This document shows positions 8,644 through 16,921 of a stretch of DNA of 64,000 nt, piece after piece. The notes under the pieces are model-generated. The model worked only from the letters and a program-made list of their open reading frames with translations. It was not told where the DNA came from and did no database searches. A program made the translations under genes and the position numbers. The stretch lies in assembly GCA_903838355.1 (NCBI GenBank), contig CAILYC010000034.1:1-64000 (forward strand), read 5' to 3'. Positions within the stretch are counted from its first letter, which is position 1. Each line of letters begins with the position of its first letter. The DNA comes from an uncultured Burkholderiales bacterium. GTDB taxonomy: Bacteria; Pseudomonadota; Gammaproteobacteria; Burkholderiales; Burkholderiaceae_C.

Positions 8644-10487
8644 ACAGACTCCTTTTCACGCTTGGGGCTGGTGCTGGTTTTGAGTTTGGTGATTTGGGCG
8701 CGAATGGCTTGTGAGATGAAACGCGCGGTAATGGGAGTCCCGTCATAGTGCAAGACTTTGGACAAGTCGGAGCCATCAATCTCAAGCTCCGTTGTGATCA
8801 AGGTGTGCATCTGAGCGTCGCGGTTTTGCTCGACCACAAACACCTTTTCATGGGCATGGATGAAAGCCGCCACCGAATCGGGGAAAGGGAAGGCCCTCAA
8901 ACGCATGGCGTCTAAATGAATCCCCTCGGTTTTTAAAGCGTCCAAGGACTCTTCCATGGCCGGAGTGGTTGAGCCAAAGTAAATCACGCCATAAGGGGTT
9001 TTTTCAGTCGCCTGGGTGACGATGGGTTGGGGCACGATGGTGGCTGCGGTCTTGAATTTTTTCATCAAGCGCTCCATGTTGTAGATGTAGTCCACGCCTT
9101 TTTCTGAATAGCGCGCATACGGGTCGCGCGTGGTCCCACGGGTGAAGTAACTGCCCTTGGTGGGGTGGGTGCCAGGCAGCGTGCGCCAAGGAATGCCGTC
9201 GCCATCAACGTCCTTGTAGCGACCAAAGTCTTTGCCCGCGGTGAGCTCCTCTGCAGTCATCACTTTGCCACGGTCATAAAACTTGCTGTCATCCCATTCA
9301 AAGGGCTTACTCAAACGCTGGTTCATCCCGATGTCCAAATCGGTCATCAAAAACACGGGCGTCTGGAGTCGATCGGCCAAGTCCAGTGCCGCGGCTGCGT
9401 GCTCAAAGCACTCGTGCGGATCTTGGGGGAAAAGCATCACGTGCTTGGTGTCGCCGTGCGAGGCGTAGCCACAAGCGAGCAAATCAGACTGCTGGGTGCG
9501 AGTGGGCATGCCCGTTGACGGTCCACCACGCTGCACATTGATGATGGTCACCGGAATTTCAGCAAAATACGCCAAACCAATGAACTCCGTCATCAACGAG
9601 ATGCCGGGGCCCGATGTCGCGGTGAAGGCGCGAGCGCCATTCCAGCCCGCACCGACCACCATGCCAATGGAGGCCAACTCGTCTTCGGCTTGCACAATGG
9701 CGTAGCGGTGTTGGTGGGTGATGGGGTCAATGCGAAACTTGTCGCAGTAGCGCTGAAAGGCCTCGGCGACCGAAGAGGATGGGGTGATGGGGTACCAAGC
9801 GGCCACTGTCGCACCACCATAAACGCAGCCCAAAGCCGCTGCACTGTTGCCGTCGGTGAAGATCTTGTCACCAACATTGTCGGCGCGTTTGACTTGCAGT
9901 CCAATGGGGTAGTTCATGTGGGCTTTGACGTAGTCGCGTCCCAGATTGAGCGCTTGCATGTTGGAGGTGAGGAGCTTTTCTTTGCCTTTGTATTGCTCGG
10001 CAAAGAGCTTTTCAAAAACATCGGCGTCGATGCCCAACAGCAAGGAGAGTGCGCCAATGTAGATGATGTTCTTAAAGAGTTGGCGCTGGCGGGGCTCTTT
10101 GTAGTTGTTGTTGCTGATCTCGGTCAAGGGCACACCAATGACGTGAAGATCCTCTCTGAACTCGGACGCGGGGATGGGGCGTGAAGAGTCATAAAAGAGA
10201 TAACCGCCTTCGCCCACTTCGGCCAAGTCGGCTCCCCAAGTTTGCGGGTTCATTGCCACCATCATGTCTACGCCGCCGCGCCGCGCCAAATAGCCTTTTT
10301 CACTCACCCGCACTTCATACCAAGTGGGCAGGCCTTGGATGTTCGAGGGGAAGATGTTTCTGGGGCTGACAGGAACTCCCATTCGAAGGATGGCTTTGGC
10401 AAAAAGCTCATTGGCCGAAGCAGAGCCTGAACCATTGACGTTTGCAAATTTAATGACAAAGTCATTGACGGCCTCGATTTTTTTCAT
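8640..10487 (-). CDS. korA: 2-oxoacid:acceptor oxidoreductase, fused gamma-alpha subunit
   Basis: 615 residues with the gamma domain (about 1-190, starting VIKFANVNGSGSASANELFA) fused ahead of the alpha domain (from about 215, AALGCVYGGATVAAWYPITP; QAEDELASIGMVVGAGWNGA). The segment ATSGPGISLMTEFIGLAYFA is diagnostic of the CoA-binding pyrimidine domain. This fused layout is known for KorA-type enzymes in aerobes and denitrifiers. It lies between the FAD-subunit gene (73 bases upstream) and korB (4-base overlap), forming a three-gene operon. Confidence 0.9.
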   Translation of the reverse strand: MKKIEAVNDFVIKFANVNGSGSASANELFAKAILRMGVPVSPRNIFPSNIQGLPTWYEVRVSEKGYLARRGGVDMMVAMNPQTWGADLAEVGEGGYLFYDSSRPIPASEFREDLHVIGVPLTEISNNNYKEPRQRQLFKNIIYIGALSLLLGIDADVFEKLFAEQYKGKEKLLTSNMQALNLGRDYVKAHMNYPIGLQVKRADNVGDKIFTDGNSAAALGCVYGGATVAAWYPITPSSSVAEAFQRYCDKFRIDPITHQHRYAIVQAEDELASIGMVVGAGWNGARAFTATSGPGISLMTEFIGLAYFAEIPVTIINVQRGGPSTGMPTRTQQSDLLACGYASHGDTKHVMLFPQDPHECFEHAAAALDLADRLQTPVFLMTDLDIGMNQRLSKPFEWDDSKFYDRGKVMTAEELTAGKDFGRYKDVDGDGIPWRTLPGTHPTKGSYFTRGTTRDPYARYSEKGVDYIYNMERLMKKFKTAATIVPQPIVTQATEKTPYGVIYFGSTTPAMEESLDALKTEGIHLDAMRLRAFPFPDSVAAFIHAHEKVFVVEQNRDAQMHTLITTELEIDGSDLSKVLHYDGTPITARFISQAIRAQITKLKTSTSPKREKESV

Positions 10488-10559
10488 GATGAACCTAAAT
10501 GGGTTTGAGGTGTGTAAGGGAGTAAGGTGGGTCGATGTCGATGTGGGGCGGGCTAGGGT

Positions 10560-12353
10560 TTAGACCGTGGCGCCAGCTTGGGCGGTGTTGAGCAAGAATT
10601 TTTGCATGTCCCAAGCGCCCGTTGGGCATCTCTCGGCACACAAGCCGCAGTGCAAGCACACATCTTCGTCTTTGACCATGACACGGCCTGATTTGAGGCC
10701 GGTGGAGACGTAGAGGTCTTGGTCCAAGTTGGTCGCGGGTGCTTTGAGGTGGTGGCGCAACTCCTCTTCCTCGGCATTGGCCGTGATGCTCAAGCAGTCC
10801 ATGGGACAGATGTCCACACAGGCGTCGCATTCAATGCAGGTCTCGTGGGTGAAGACCGTTTGCACATCACAATTCAAACAGCGATGGGCCTCCTTGAAAG
10901 CGGTCGCCGCATCAAAACCGAGTTCAACCTCGATTTTGATGCTCGCGAGCACCTTCTCCGCCTTGGCCCATGGCACTTTGAAGCGGTGGTCGTTGGAGAC
11001 ATCGTTGTGGTAGCTCCACTCATGGATCCCCATTTTTTGTGACATCAAATTGGTCAGCGGTGAGGGACGAACATCAACGGGTTTGCTGTTCAAAAAGAGG
11101 TCGATGGAGACCGCGGCCTCGTGGCCGTGGGCCACCGCCGTGATGATATTCTTCGGACCAAAGGCCGCGTCACCGCCAAAAAACACTTGGGGAAGTGTCG
11201 ACTGGTAAGTGGTTTTGTTGAGCTCAGGCAAACCCCATTGGTTGAATTCAAGACCCAGCTCTTTTTCAATCCAAGGAAATGCGTTTTCTTGACCCACCGC
11301 CAATAGCACCGTGTCGCACTCAAAGTAGGCGTCAGGCTCACCGGTGGGGACCAAGTTGCGGCGTCCCTTGTCGTCATACACCGCTTTGACCACTTCAAAG
11401 GTCATGCCCACCAATTGACCGCCTTTGTGCTCAAAGGTCTTGGGCACGTGGTAGTTGATGAATGGAATGCCTTCGTGGATGGCGTCTTCTTTTTCCCAAG
11501 GAGACGCTTTCATTTCCTCGTAGCCGCTGCGAACAATGACTTTGACATCGCTGCTGCCCAAGCGAAGGGCTGAGCGACAACAATCCATGGCGGTGTTGCC
11601 GCCTCCAAGGACAATGACTTTTTTACCCACACGGGTCACATGACCAAAGGAGACCGATGCCAACCAATCGATACCGATGTGGATGTTGGCCTTGGCTTCT
11701 TCGCGACCAGGGATTTCCAAGTCACGTCCTCTGGGTGCGCCTGAGCCAACGTACACCGCGTCATAGCCCTCGCCCAAGAGTTTTTTCATGGACTCGATTC
11801 GAACACCGGACTTGAAGGTCACCCCCATATTAAGGATGTAGCCGGTCTCTTCGTCGATCACCGACTCGGGGAGGCGAAACTTAGGAATTTGCGTTCGGAT
11901 GAATCCACCCGCTTTTTGTTCGCCATCAAAAATGGTGACCTGGTAGCCCAAGGGGGCCAAGTCACGCGCCACGGTGAGGGACGAGGGGCCCGCGCCAATG
12001 AGGGCGACCTTTTTGCCGTTGGAGGGGGCAATGGTGGGCATGCGCGCGCTCACATCGTCTTTGAAGTCGGCGGCCACGCGCTTTAAGCGACAAATGGCCA
12101 CCGGCTCCGGGGCTTCTCCATTGTTCTCTTCAACCCGGGAGCGGCGACACGCCGGCTCGCAAGGGCGGTCACACGTTCGGCCCAAAATGCCCGGAAAGAC
12201 ATTCGAGGTCCAGTTGATCATGTAAGCATCACTGTACTGACCTTGACCAATCAAGCGGATGTACTCGGGCACGGGGGTGTGAGCGGGGCAAGCCCACTGA
12301 CAGTCGACGACTTTGTGAAAGTAATCCGGATTTTTAGTATTAGTCTCTTCCAA
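10560..12353 (-). CDS. GltD-like NAD(P)/FAD oxidoreductase with C-terminal 2x[4Fe-4S] domain
   Basis: 597 residues. The N-terminal Cys cluster (CQWACPAHTPVPEYI, then GRTCDRPCEPACRR) is as in glutamate synthase small subunit; VALIGAGPSSLTVARDLA near 115 binds FAD; VIVLGGGNTAMDCCRSAL near 255 binds NAD(P). A C-terminal ferredoxin domain follows with CIECDACVDICPMDC and CLHCGLCAERCP. The start is TTG 12353, with AGGAG six bases upstream. As first gene of the operon it most likely passes electrons from the KorAB ferredoxin-type centres to NADP+, an arrangement described for the 2-oxoglutarate:NADP+ oxidoreductase of Azoarcus evansii. Assignment to that role is by context. Confidence 0.88.
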   Translation of the reverse strand: MEETNTKNPDYFHKVVDCQWACPAHTPVPEYIRLIGQGQYSDAYMINWTSNVFPGILGRTCDRPCEPACRRSRVEENNGEAPEPVAICRLKRVAADFKDDVSARMPTIAPSNGKKVALIGAGPSSLTVARDLAPLGYQVTIFDGEQKAGGFIRTQIPKFRLPESVIDEETGYILNMGVTFKSGVRIESMKKLLGEGYDAVYVGSGAPRGRDLEIPGREEAKANIHIGIDWLASVSFGHVTRVGKKVIVLGGGNTAMDCCRSALRLGSSDVKVIVRSGYEEMKASPWEKEDAIHEGIPFINYHVPKTFEHKGGQLVGMTFEVVKAVYDDKGRRNLVPTGEPDAYFECDTVLLAVGQENAFPWIEKELGLEFNQWGLPELNKTTYQSTLPQVFFGGDAAFGPKNIITAVAHGHEAAVSIDLFLNSKPVDVRPSPLTNLMSQKMGIHEWSYHNDVSNDHRFKVPWAKAEKVLASIKIEVELGFDAATAFKEAHRCLNCDVQTVFTHETCIECDACVDICPMDCLSITANAEEEELRHHLKAPATNLDQDLYVSTGLKSGRVMVKDEDVCLHCGLCAERCPTGAWDMQKFLLNTAQAGATV

Positions 12354-12931
12354 ACGGTTCTCCTAGAATTGCACTGGGCGCGAAAAAACATGGCGCATTA
12401 AAATTATTGCGCTGCATGATACTGAAATGGGGGGTGGGCTTACTTCGGACATTGTGGGGGGCCACAAACGTTGTGGCACACAAGGGGCATGGAGATCACG
12501 CAAGAAATTTTGGGTGTGGCAATGAGCTCTTTTGTTGTACGTCGTCTTGTGTGAACATGGGTCTGAATAAGCAAGAAGTATTGAATCCAATACGTTAATA
12601 CCAGTTGGCTGTATTGTCAACCGTGGTTAACAGGGTATCACTCTGGGTGAAAGACGCATGGTTTTCAAGGAAAAGAAGATTTTAACCCACTCTGGGGCTG
12701 CTTTTTTGCGCTCACACCAAGGTCTGTAGGCGCAGAAATTGAAGCGCTAAAGTGTTTTGAATCGATTTTCTTTGAGTATCTAGGTGTTCAAAATGGGCTG
12801 GATTCAGGGTTGCCCGACATGGATTTGACACAATGAAAGCCTAAAATATTGCAATCTTTGCATCCTTGGGTGCTGTCGCCAAAAAAACAAATGAAGTTTT
12901 GTGAAGAAATCCCTTTGAAGGCCATGAATTG
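12354..12931. other. divergent intergenic region of 578 bases
   Basis: It separates the minus-strand oxidoreductase operon from the plus-strand cytochrome gene, so it must hold both promoters. Small open frames on either strand lack ribosome sites and family features. A 16-bp near-palindrome at 12616-12631 is the only structure I could pick out. No FNR-type TTGAT-N4-ATCAA box was seen. Confidence 0.5.
12616..12631. promoter_or_regulatory. possible operator, near-perfect inverted repeat
   Basis: GTCAACCGTGGTTAAC has two 7-bp arms matching at six of seven positions around a central GT. It lies between the divergent oxidoreductase and cytochrome genes, a plausible place for a repressor or activator site. 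No known consensus is claimed. Confidence 0.3.
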
Positions 12932-13483
12932 ATGCAAGTCCCTGACCGAGCCTACGATCCCGCTACGCGTTGGCTGCATTGGGGCAGCGCAGCTTTTTTT
13001 TTGCTGCTTTTTGGCCTGGGCCTCGCGATCGATTGGGTTCCCCGTGGCGAGCCCAAGATCATGGTGAGGAGTGTGCACATTGTTTTGGGCTTACTGTTGA
13101 CGCTGCTCTTGGTTTACCGCATGGTTTGGCGACGTCGCCATGGCCTTGAGCTCCCAGCCGTTTATCTCGATTGGAGGGCAAAAGGCGTCGAGGTGTTCCA
13201 TCTCGGCCTTTATCTTGTGATGGTGGCCATGGTCACGAGTGGCATTGTGGCCGTTTGGTTTCGCGGCGTGAACCTCTTTGATCTGCTGACCATTCCAGCC
13301 TTTGATCCGAGCAACAAACCGATGCGTCGCTTGTTGGTCAACATCCATGAAATCATTGCCTATGGGCTCCTTGGCTTGGCCGCCTTGCATGCGCTGTTTG
13401 CACTTTGGCACCACTACCGGTTGAAGGACGGCGTGCTCCAGCGCATGTGGCCTTCTTTGCAACACAAAAGCGCTGAACTTTGA
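12932..13483 (+). CDS. cytochrome b561-type membrane protein
   Basis: About 183 residues with four membrane helices and well-placed histidines: RWLHWGSAAFFLLLFGLGL, VHIVLGLLLTLLLVYRMVW, the HLGLYLVMVAMVTSG helix and HEIIAYGLLGLAALHALFAL. These fit the di-heme b561/bacterial YodB-like family that moves electrons from quinol or superoxide in the inner membrane. ATG 12932 is preferred over the adjacent TTG 12929; GAAGG lies ten bases upstream. No soluble partner is adjacent. Confidence 0.82.
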   Translation: MQVPDRAYDPATRWLHWGSAAFFLLLFGLGLAIDWVPRGEPKIMVRSVHIVLGLLLTLLLVYRMVWRRRHGLELPAVYLDWRAKGVEVFHLGLYLVMVAMVTSGIVAVWFRGVNLFDLLTIPAFDPSNKPMRRLLVNIHEIIAYGLLGLAALHALFALWHHYRLKDGVLQRMWPSLQHKSAEL

Positions 13484-13737
13484 GCATTGATGCCTTTGGG
13501 CACTTGGGAGCTAGGGAGCTTGGTCTATTGCAACTTTTTTGGTTTCCATCCACCGCTCACCGCCCGAGAGTCTATCCAAGGCTCTTGTCTGTTTTGCGCC
13601 AAAGTGGTGCGTTTTCATCCTCCCTGCCTTCAAGGCCTTCAGTCCATGGCCTCGATTGCTTAAAATCCCGTCTCTTTTTGCTTGAAGTTGGACTGAATAT
13701 TGCATCGGTCAAAAGAACTTTTTTTAAAACTTGACCC

Positions 13738-14646
13738 ATGAGCGCCTATCCGATCCGTCCCAATGAACGCTTTGCGTACGACAGTATTCATACTCGTGCT
13801 GATTTTGTATGGCCACAGTCCAAGCGTTTGGCGGTTTATTTGGGCTTCAATATAGAGCATTTTTCGTTTGGCGATGGTTTGGGGGCGTGTTTGGGGCCGG
13901 TGTCTCCACAGCCCGATGTGCTCAATTACATGTGGCGAGAGTACGGCAACCGGGTGGGGGTGTGGCGCTGCATGGACTTGTTCGACGAGTTGCAATTGCC
14001 CACCGGCGCCATCGTCAACACCTCGCTTTATGAGCATTGCCCCGAAGTGATGCGGGCCTTGCAGTCGAGAGGTGATGAGATGATTGGCCACGGTTACACC
14101 AATGCGCAGCGCCAGTCTGATTTGACTGTGGAGGCTGAGGCGGCCATGATCCAGACCTGCCAAGAGGTCATTCGGCGCGAGTCTGGGCACGCTCCCAAAG
14201 GCTGGTTGTCCCCATGGCTCTCCGAGTCAGTGAGCACCCCCGATTTATTGGCCCAGTTGGGTTTTGAGTACACCTTGAATTATTGCCATGACGATCAACC
14301 CACCCGCATCCAGACCCAAAGCGAGGCTGCGTTTTGGTCCATCCCCTATCCGCAAGAGCTCAACGACATCCCCATGGTGATCCACCGACAACTGGACATG
14401 AAGGACTTTGCCTTGATGATCCAAGACCAACTCGACGTCATGCTCTCTCAAGCCTATCACCCAAGTCGTCCCCAGTCCTTGGTGATGGGCATAGCGCTGC
14501 ACCCCTACATCGTGGGGCAGCCGTACCGACTCAAATACTTGCGCCAAGCGCTCGAGTACTTGCTGCGCTTTGGGAGTCAAATCTGGTTCACCACACCGGG
14601 TGCCATTGCTGAGTCTTACGCCCAGTCGCACCCCAACGGGGCTTGA
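13738..14646 (+). CDS. polysaccharide-deacetylase (NodB) fold protein, PuuE-like
   Basis: 302 residues of the NodB-fold group that includes metal-independent allantoinase PuuE and related amidohydrolases, not the exported chitin deacetylases: there is no signal peptide. Features are the start NERFAYDSIHTRADFVWPQ, VYLGFNIEHFSFGDG, the GDEMIGHGYTN segment near 115 and RRESGHAPKGWLSPWLSES near 142. Members act on cyclic ureides or amides. That fits the many C-N hydrolases in the window, but the substrate is not deducible. Confidence 0.78.
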   Translation: MSAYPIRPNERFAYDSIHTRADFVWPQSKRLAVYLGFNIEHFSFGDGLGACLGPVSPQPDVLNYMWREYGNRVGVWRCMDLFDELQLPTGAIVNTSLYEHCPEVMRALQSRGDEMIGHGYTNAQRQSDLTVEAEAAMIQTCQEVIRRESGHAPKGWLSPWLSESVSTPDLLAQLGFEYTLNYCHDDQPTRIQTQSEAAFWSIPYPQELNDIPMVIHRQLDMKDFALMIQDQLDVMLSQAYHPSRPQSLVMGIALHPYIVGQPYRLKYLRQALEYLLRFGSQIWFTTPGAIAESYAQSHPNGA

Positions 14647-14694
14647 GTTTTCGAGGGCGGTGCCGATTGAAGGAGTCCTGAGGATGTTTTGCTG

Positions 14695-14782
14695 TTGGCT
14701 CGGTATTGCCTCGCTGTTGACACGGAATTGACACGGAATTGACGCGATATTGACAAGGTATTGAGGCAGGATTGACGCTGGA
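14695..14782. repeat. 11-bp tandem array, eight copies, consensus TTGacacGgta
   Basis: TTG recurs at 14695, 14706, 14717, 14728, 14739, 14750, 14761 and 14772, exactly every 11 bases. Units are TTGGCTCGGTA, TTGCCTCGCTG, TTGACACGGAA (twice), TTGACGCGATA, TTGACAAGGTA, TTGAGGCAGGA and TTGACGCTGGA. Conserved first bases with drifting ends look like iterons or stacked protein sites on one face of the helix. It lies about 490 bases upstream of the pilus/secretion operon and just after the deacetylase-fold gene. Confidence 0.85.
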
Positions 14783-14807
14783 GAGTGTTGTAAATTGGTG
14801 TATTAGG

Positions 14808-14830
14808 GTATAAACTGTATACACCGTTTA
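14808..14830. promoter_or_regulatory. overlapping inverted repeats downstream of the 11-bp array
   Basis: GTATA-N5-TATAC (14808-14822), the palindrome TGTATACA (14816-14823) and TAAAC-N10-GTTTA (14811-14830) overlap in 23 bases between the array and the first small gene. AT-rich and symmetric, it may be an operator, a promoter element or, with the iteron-like array, part of a larger regulatory locus. Confidence 0.4.
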
Positions 14831-14894
14831 AATTTTTCGATAAAGTCATGTTTTAGCGGACGCATTTGTACAACATGGTTTTAGGGGATTGAAA

Positions 14895-15083
14895 ATGAAA
14901 TACACATTTCACATTCGCTTAAAAATACGAGCCCAACAACTCGTGGCGGTATTGCTCGAGCGTTATCACGAGTTCAACTATGAAAGTCAGTCCAAGTACG
15001 CCGCCCAACTCGGGATGTATGCGTCCACTTATTTGCCCAACGATCAAAAGCCCAAGGCCAGTGTGAGCCCAGTGCATTACTAA
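14895..15083 (+). CDS. small hypothetical protein upstream of the pilus operon
   Basis: 62 residues, basic at the start (MKYTFHIRLKIRAQQLVAVL) and polar later. AGGGG lies seven bases before ATG 14895, a good ribosome site. There is no signal peptide or recognised family. Its place between the repeat array and the operon suggests a leader or regulatory peptide, but nothing in the sequence proves it. Confidence 0.5.
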   Translation: MKYTFHIRLKIRAQQLVAVLLERYHEFNYESQSKYAAQLGMYASTYLPNDQKPKASVSPVHY

Positions 15084-15272
15084 AACACAAGTCTTGGGGA
15101 TGGGTTCGCGTCCTGTGGCGCATTGGACTTGCCCTAAACTTGGGTGCATCGTCGCTTTAAGCGTCCATGCCAGAAAGGGCCTTATGACCCACAGCAAAAA
15201 CTGAAAAAAAAACGCTCTAAACGTGTGTTTTTTGAGCCTTGAATTGCGTGAGTTCAAGAGCATGATGATCTC

Positions 15273-15974
15273 ATGTTCTTTCGATCGTCCTCCACCGCCA
15301 AAAAACTCAACGAGTTGGGCAATATGCCGCCTTCTCTCAACAGTGAAGAAAAGCGCGTCTTTAGCCAACTCTTGGTGAGTGCCCAAGTGCAAGGTGCACG
15401 CTGGTGCATCTTTGCGTTTGTGGAATTGCTCCTCATGGTCGTTTTGGTGGCGGCGATCAGTTTCATGACCCCCTTGGTCAAAACCATACCCTACATGGTC
15501 AAGGTCGACAACGACTCGGGCCAAGTGCTGGCCACCCCCGTGCAAGCGCAAGAATTTGTGGTCTCGCCCAAATTGATTGCGGCCGAGGGCCGCAACTTTG
15601 TGCGCAACTTGATGTCCATTGACCCCTTTTTGAGTCGGCGTGACTTGGCCAGGGCATCGACCCGGGTGGCAGGCAAGGCCCGGGCCGAGTTCAAGGAGTA
15701 CTTGGCCACCGAGCGGCCGTTTGAGCGCATGGCCAAAACCCCAGGGCTGATCCGAACCACCGAGATCAACAGCGCCGATGTCTCTCAAGACAACATCATC
15801 TTCATCTTTGCACAAACGAGCGAGCGCATCTCGAGTGGTCCGGCCTTGCTCACCAAGTGGCGCTTCACCCTGCACTACGTGATCGAGCCTTCTGTTGACG
15901 AAAAAGGCTTGCAAGACAACCCCCTGGGTTTTGTGATCACCCATTTCGAGCGTCTTCAAGACAGTTTGCAGTGA
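15273..15974 (+). CDS. virB8: VirB8/TrbF-like type IV secretion inner-membrane protein
   Basis: 233 residues: a short cytoplasmic N-terminus, one membrane helix (WCIFAFVELLLMVVLVAAIS, about 45-64), then the NTF2-like periplasmic domain. Characteristic segments are TIPYMVKVDNDSGQV near 72 and the C-terminal DNPLGFVITHFE near 217. VirB8 nucleates assembly of the type IV secretion channel and contacts VirB10. It is the first gene of a run with 4-10-base overlaps. No clear ribosome site is seen. Its presence in front of pilus genes, with no VirB4 or VirB6, is unusual. Confidence 0.82.
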   Translation: MFFRSSSTAKKLNELGNMPPSLNSEEKRVFSQLLVSAQVQGARWCIFAFVELLLMVVLVAAISFMTPLVKTIPYMVKVDNDSGQVLATPVQAQEFVVSPKLIAAEGRNFVRNLMSIDPFLSRRDLARASTRVAGKARAEFKEYLATERPFERMAKTPGLIRTTEINSADVSQDNIIFIFAQTSERISSGPALLTKWRFTLHYVIEPSVDEKGLQDNPLGFVITHFERLQDSLQ

Positions 15975-16921
15975 AGACCTCAAGTCCCTTGCTTTTCCCC
16001 TCACCCTTGCCTTGCAAGGGCTGGCTCCAGGCCGGGGTGCTCGCGCTTTGCTCCTTTGTGTGGACTTTGGCGCCAGAGGCTTACGGTGAGGAAGATCCCA
16101 CGGTGGTGAGTGCGGACGCGAGACTGGTGACCTTTGACTACGACCCTGAGCGGACTTACCTCGTGCTCACCCGTCCCAAGGTGGTGACCCATGTGCAGTT
16201 GGGCGACACCGAAACGGTGAGCACCGTGGTGGTGGGGGACACCGCCAATTTCAGCGTGGTTTTGAGCGCCAACCGTCACCACCTCTTGATTAGGCCCAAA
16301 TACGAAGGCCTCACCACCAGCGTCACCTTGATCACCAACGAGCGCGAATACCCCTTGATCTTGCGCTCCACAAGGCAAGACTCGGGCAAATGGTATCAGC
16401 GTGTGTCGTGGACTACACCGGCCTTGGCGATCGAGGAGTTTGAAGACGATCAGGAGAATTCGCCTCGTGCCAAATCACGGGATTTGTTAGCTGATGGGGC
16501 AAAAAAAGTCTCGCTTCAGGCAAAAGGTGCGCTCATGCTTGACCCACGTCGAGACGTCATGCCCCCAAACCTCACGCCAGACCATGAGCCCCAGGCGCTA
16601 GAAGCCTCAACGGGCAGTCGCATCCGTTTGGATTTGATCCGCACCAACTACCAGATCGTTGGCAGCGCCGACTTCAAGCCTTGGAGTGTTTTTGATGATG
16701 GCAGCAAAACCTTCATTCGACTGCCCGATCAATTTCAAAACTTTCCCGCGGTGTTTGCCTGGACAAAAGAGCAGACACAACTGGTCAACTACAGCGTCGA
16801 GCAGCACTACATCGTGGTGCAAGGCGTGCATGCCGGCTTGGTGCTCAAACTAGGAGATGCCGAGGTCAAGATCACCAAAGAGACAGAGCACGCCTCGTCT
16901 TGGTTTGGAGCGAAGTGGTGA
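15971..16921 (+). CDS. virB9: VirB9/TrbG/CagX-like outer-membrane core protein
   Basis: 316 residues starting at GTG 15971 (GTGA overlap with virB8). A signal peptide of about 35 residues is followed by the N-terminal VirB9 domain (DARLVTFDYDPERTYLVLTR; IRPKYEGLTTSVTLITNERE) and, after a linker, the C-terminal beta-sandwich (YQIVGSADFKPWSVFDDG; FAWTKEQTQLVNYSVEQ). In type IV secretion, VirB9 pairs with VirB7 and VirB10 in the outer-membrane core; no VirB7-like lipoprotein is seen here. Confidence 0.85.
   Translation: MKTSSPLLFPSPLPCKGWLQAGVLALCSFVWTLAPEAYGEEDPTVVSADARLVTFDYDPERTYLVLTRPKVVTHVQLGDTETVSTVVVGDTANFSVVLSANRHHLLIRPKYEGLTTSVTLITNEREYPLILRSTRQDSGKWYQRVSWTTPALAIEEFEDDQENSPRAKSRDLLADGAKKVSLQAKGALMLDPRRDVMPPNLTPDHEPQALEASTGSRIRLDLIRTNYQIVGSADFKPWSVFDDGSKTFIRLPDQFQNFPAVFAWTKEQTQLVNYSVEQHYIVVQGVHAGLVLKLGDAEVKITKETEHASSWFGAKW

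Noticed and set aside
14695-14782. CRISPR array
   Set aside because: The units are 11 bp and contiguous with no spacers; no cas genes are nearby.
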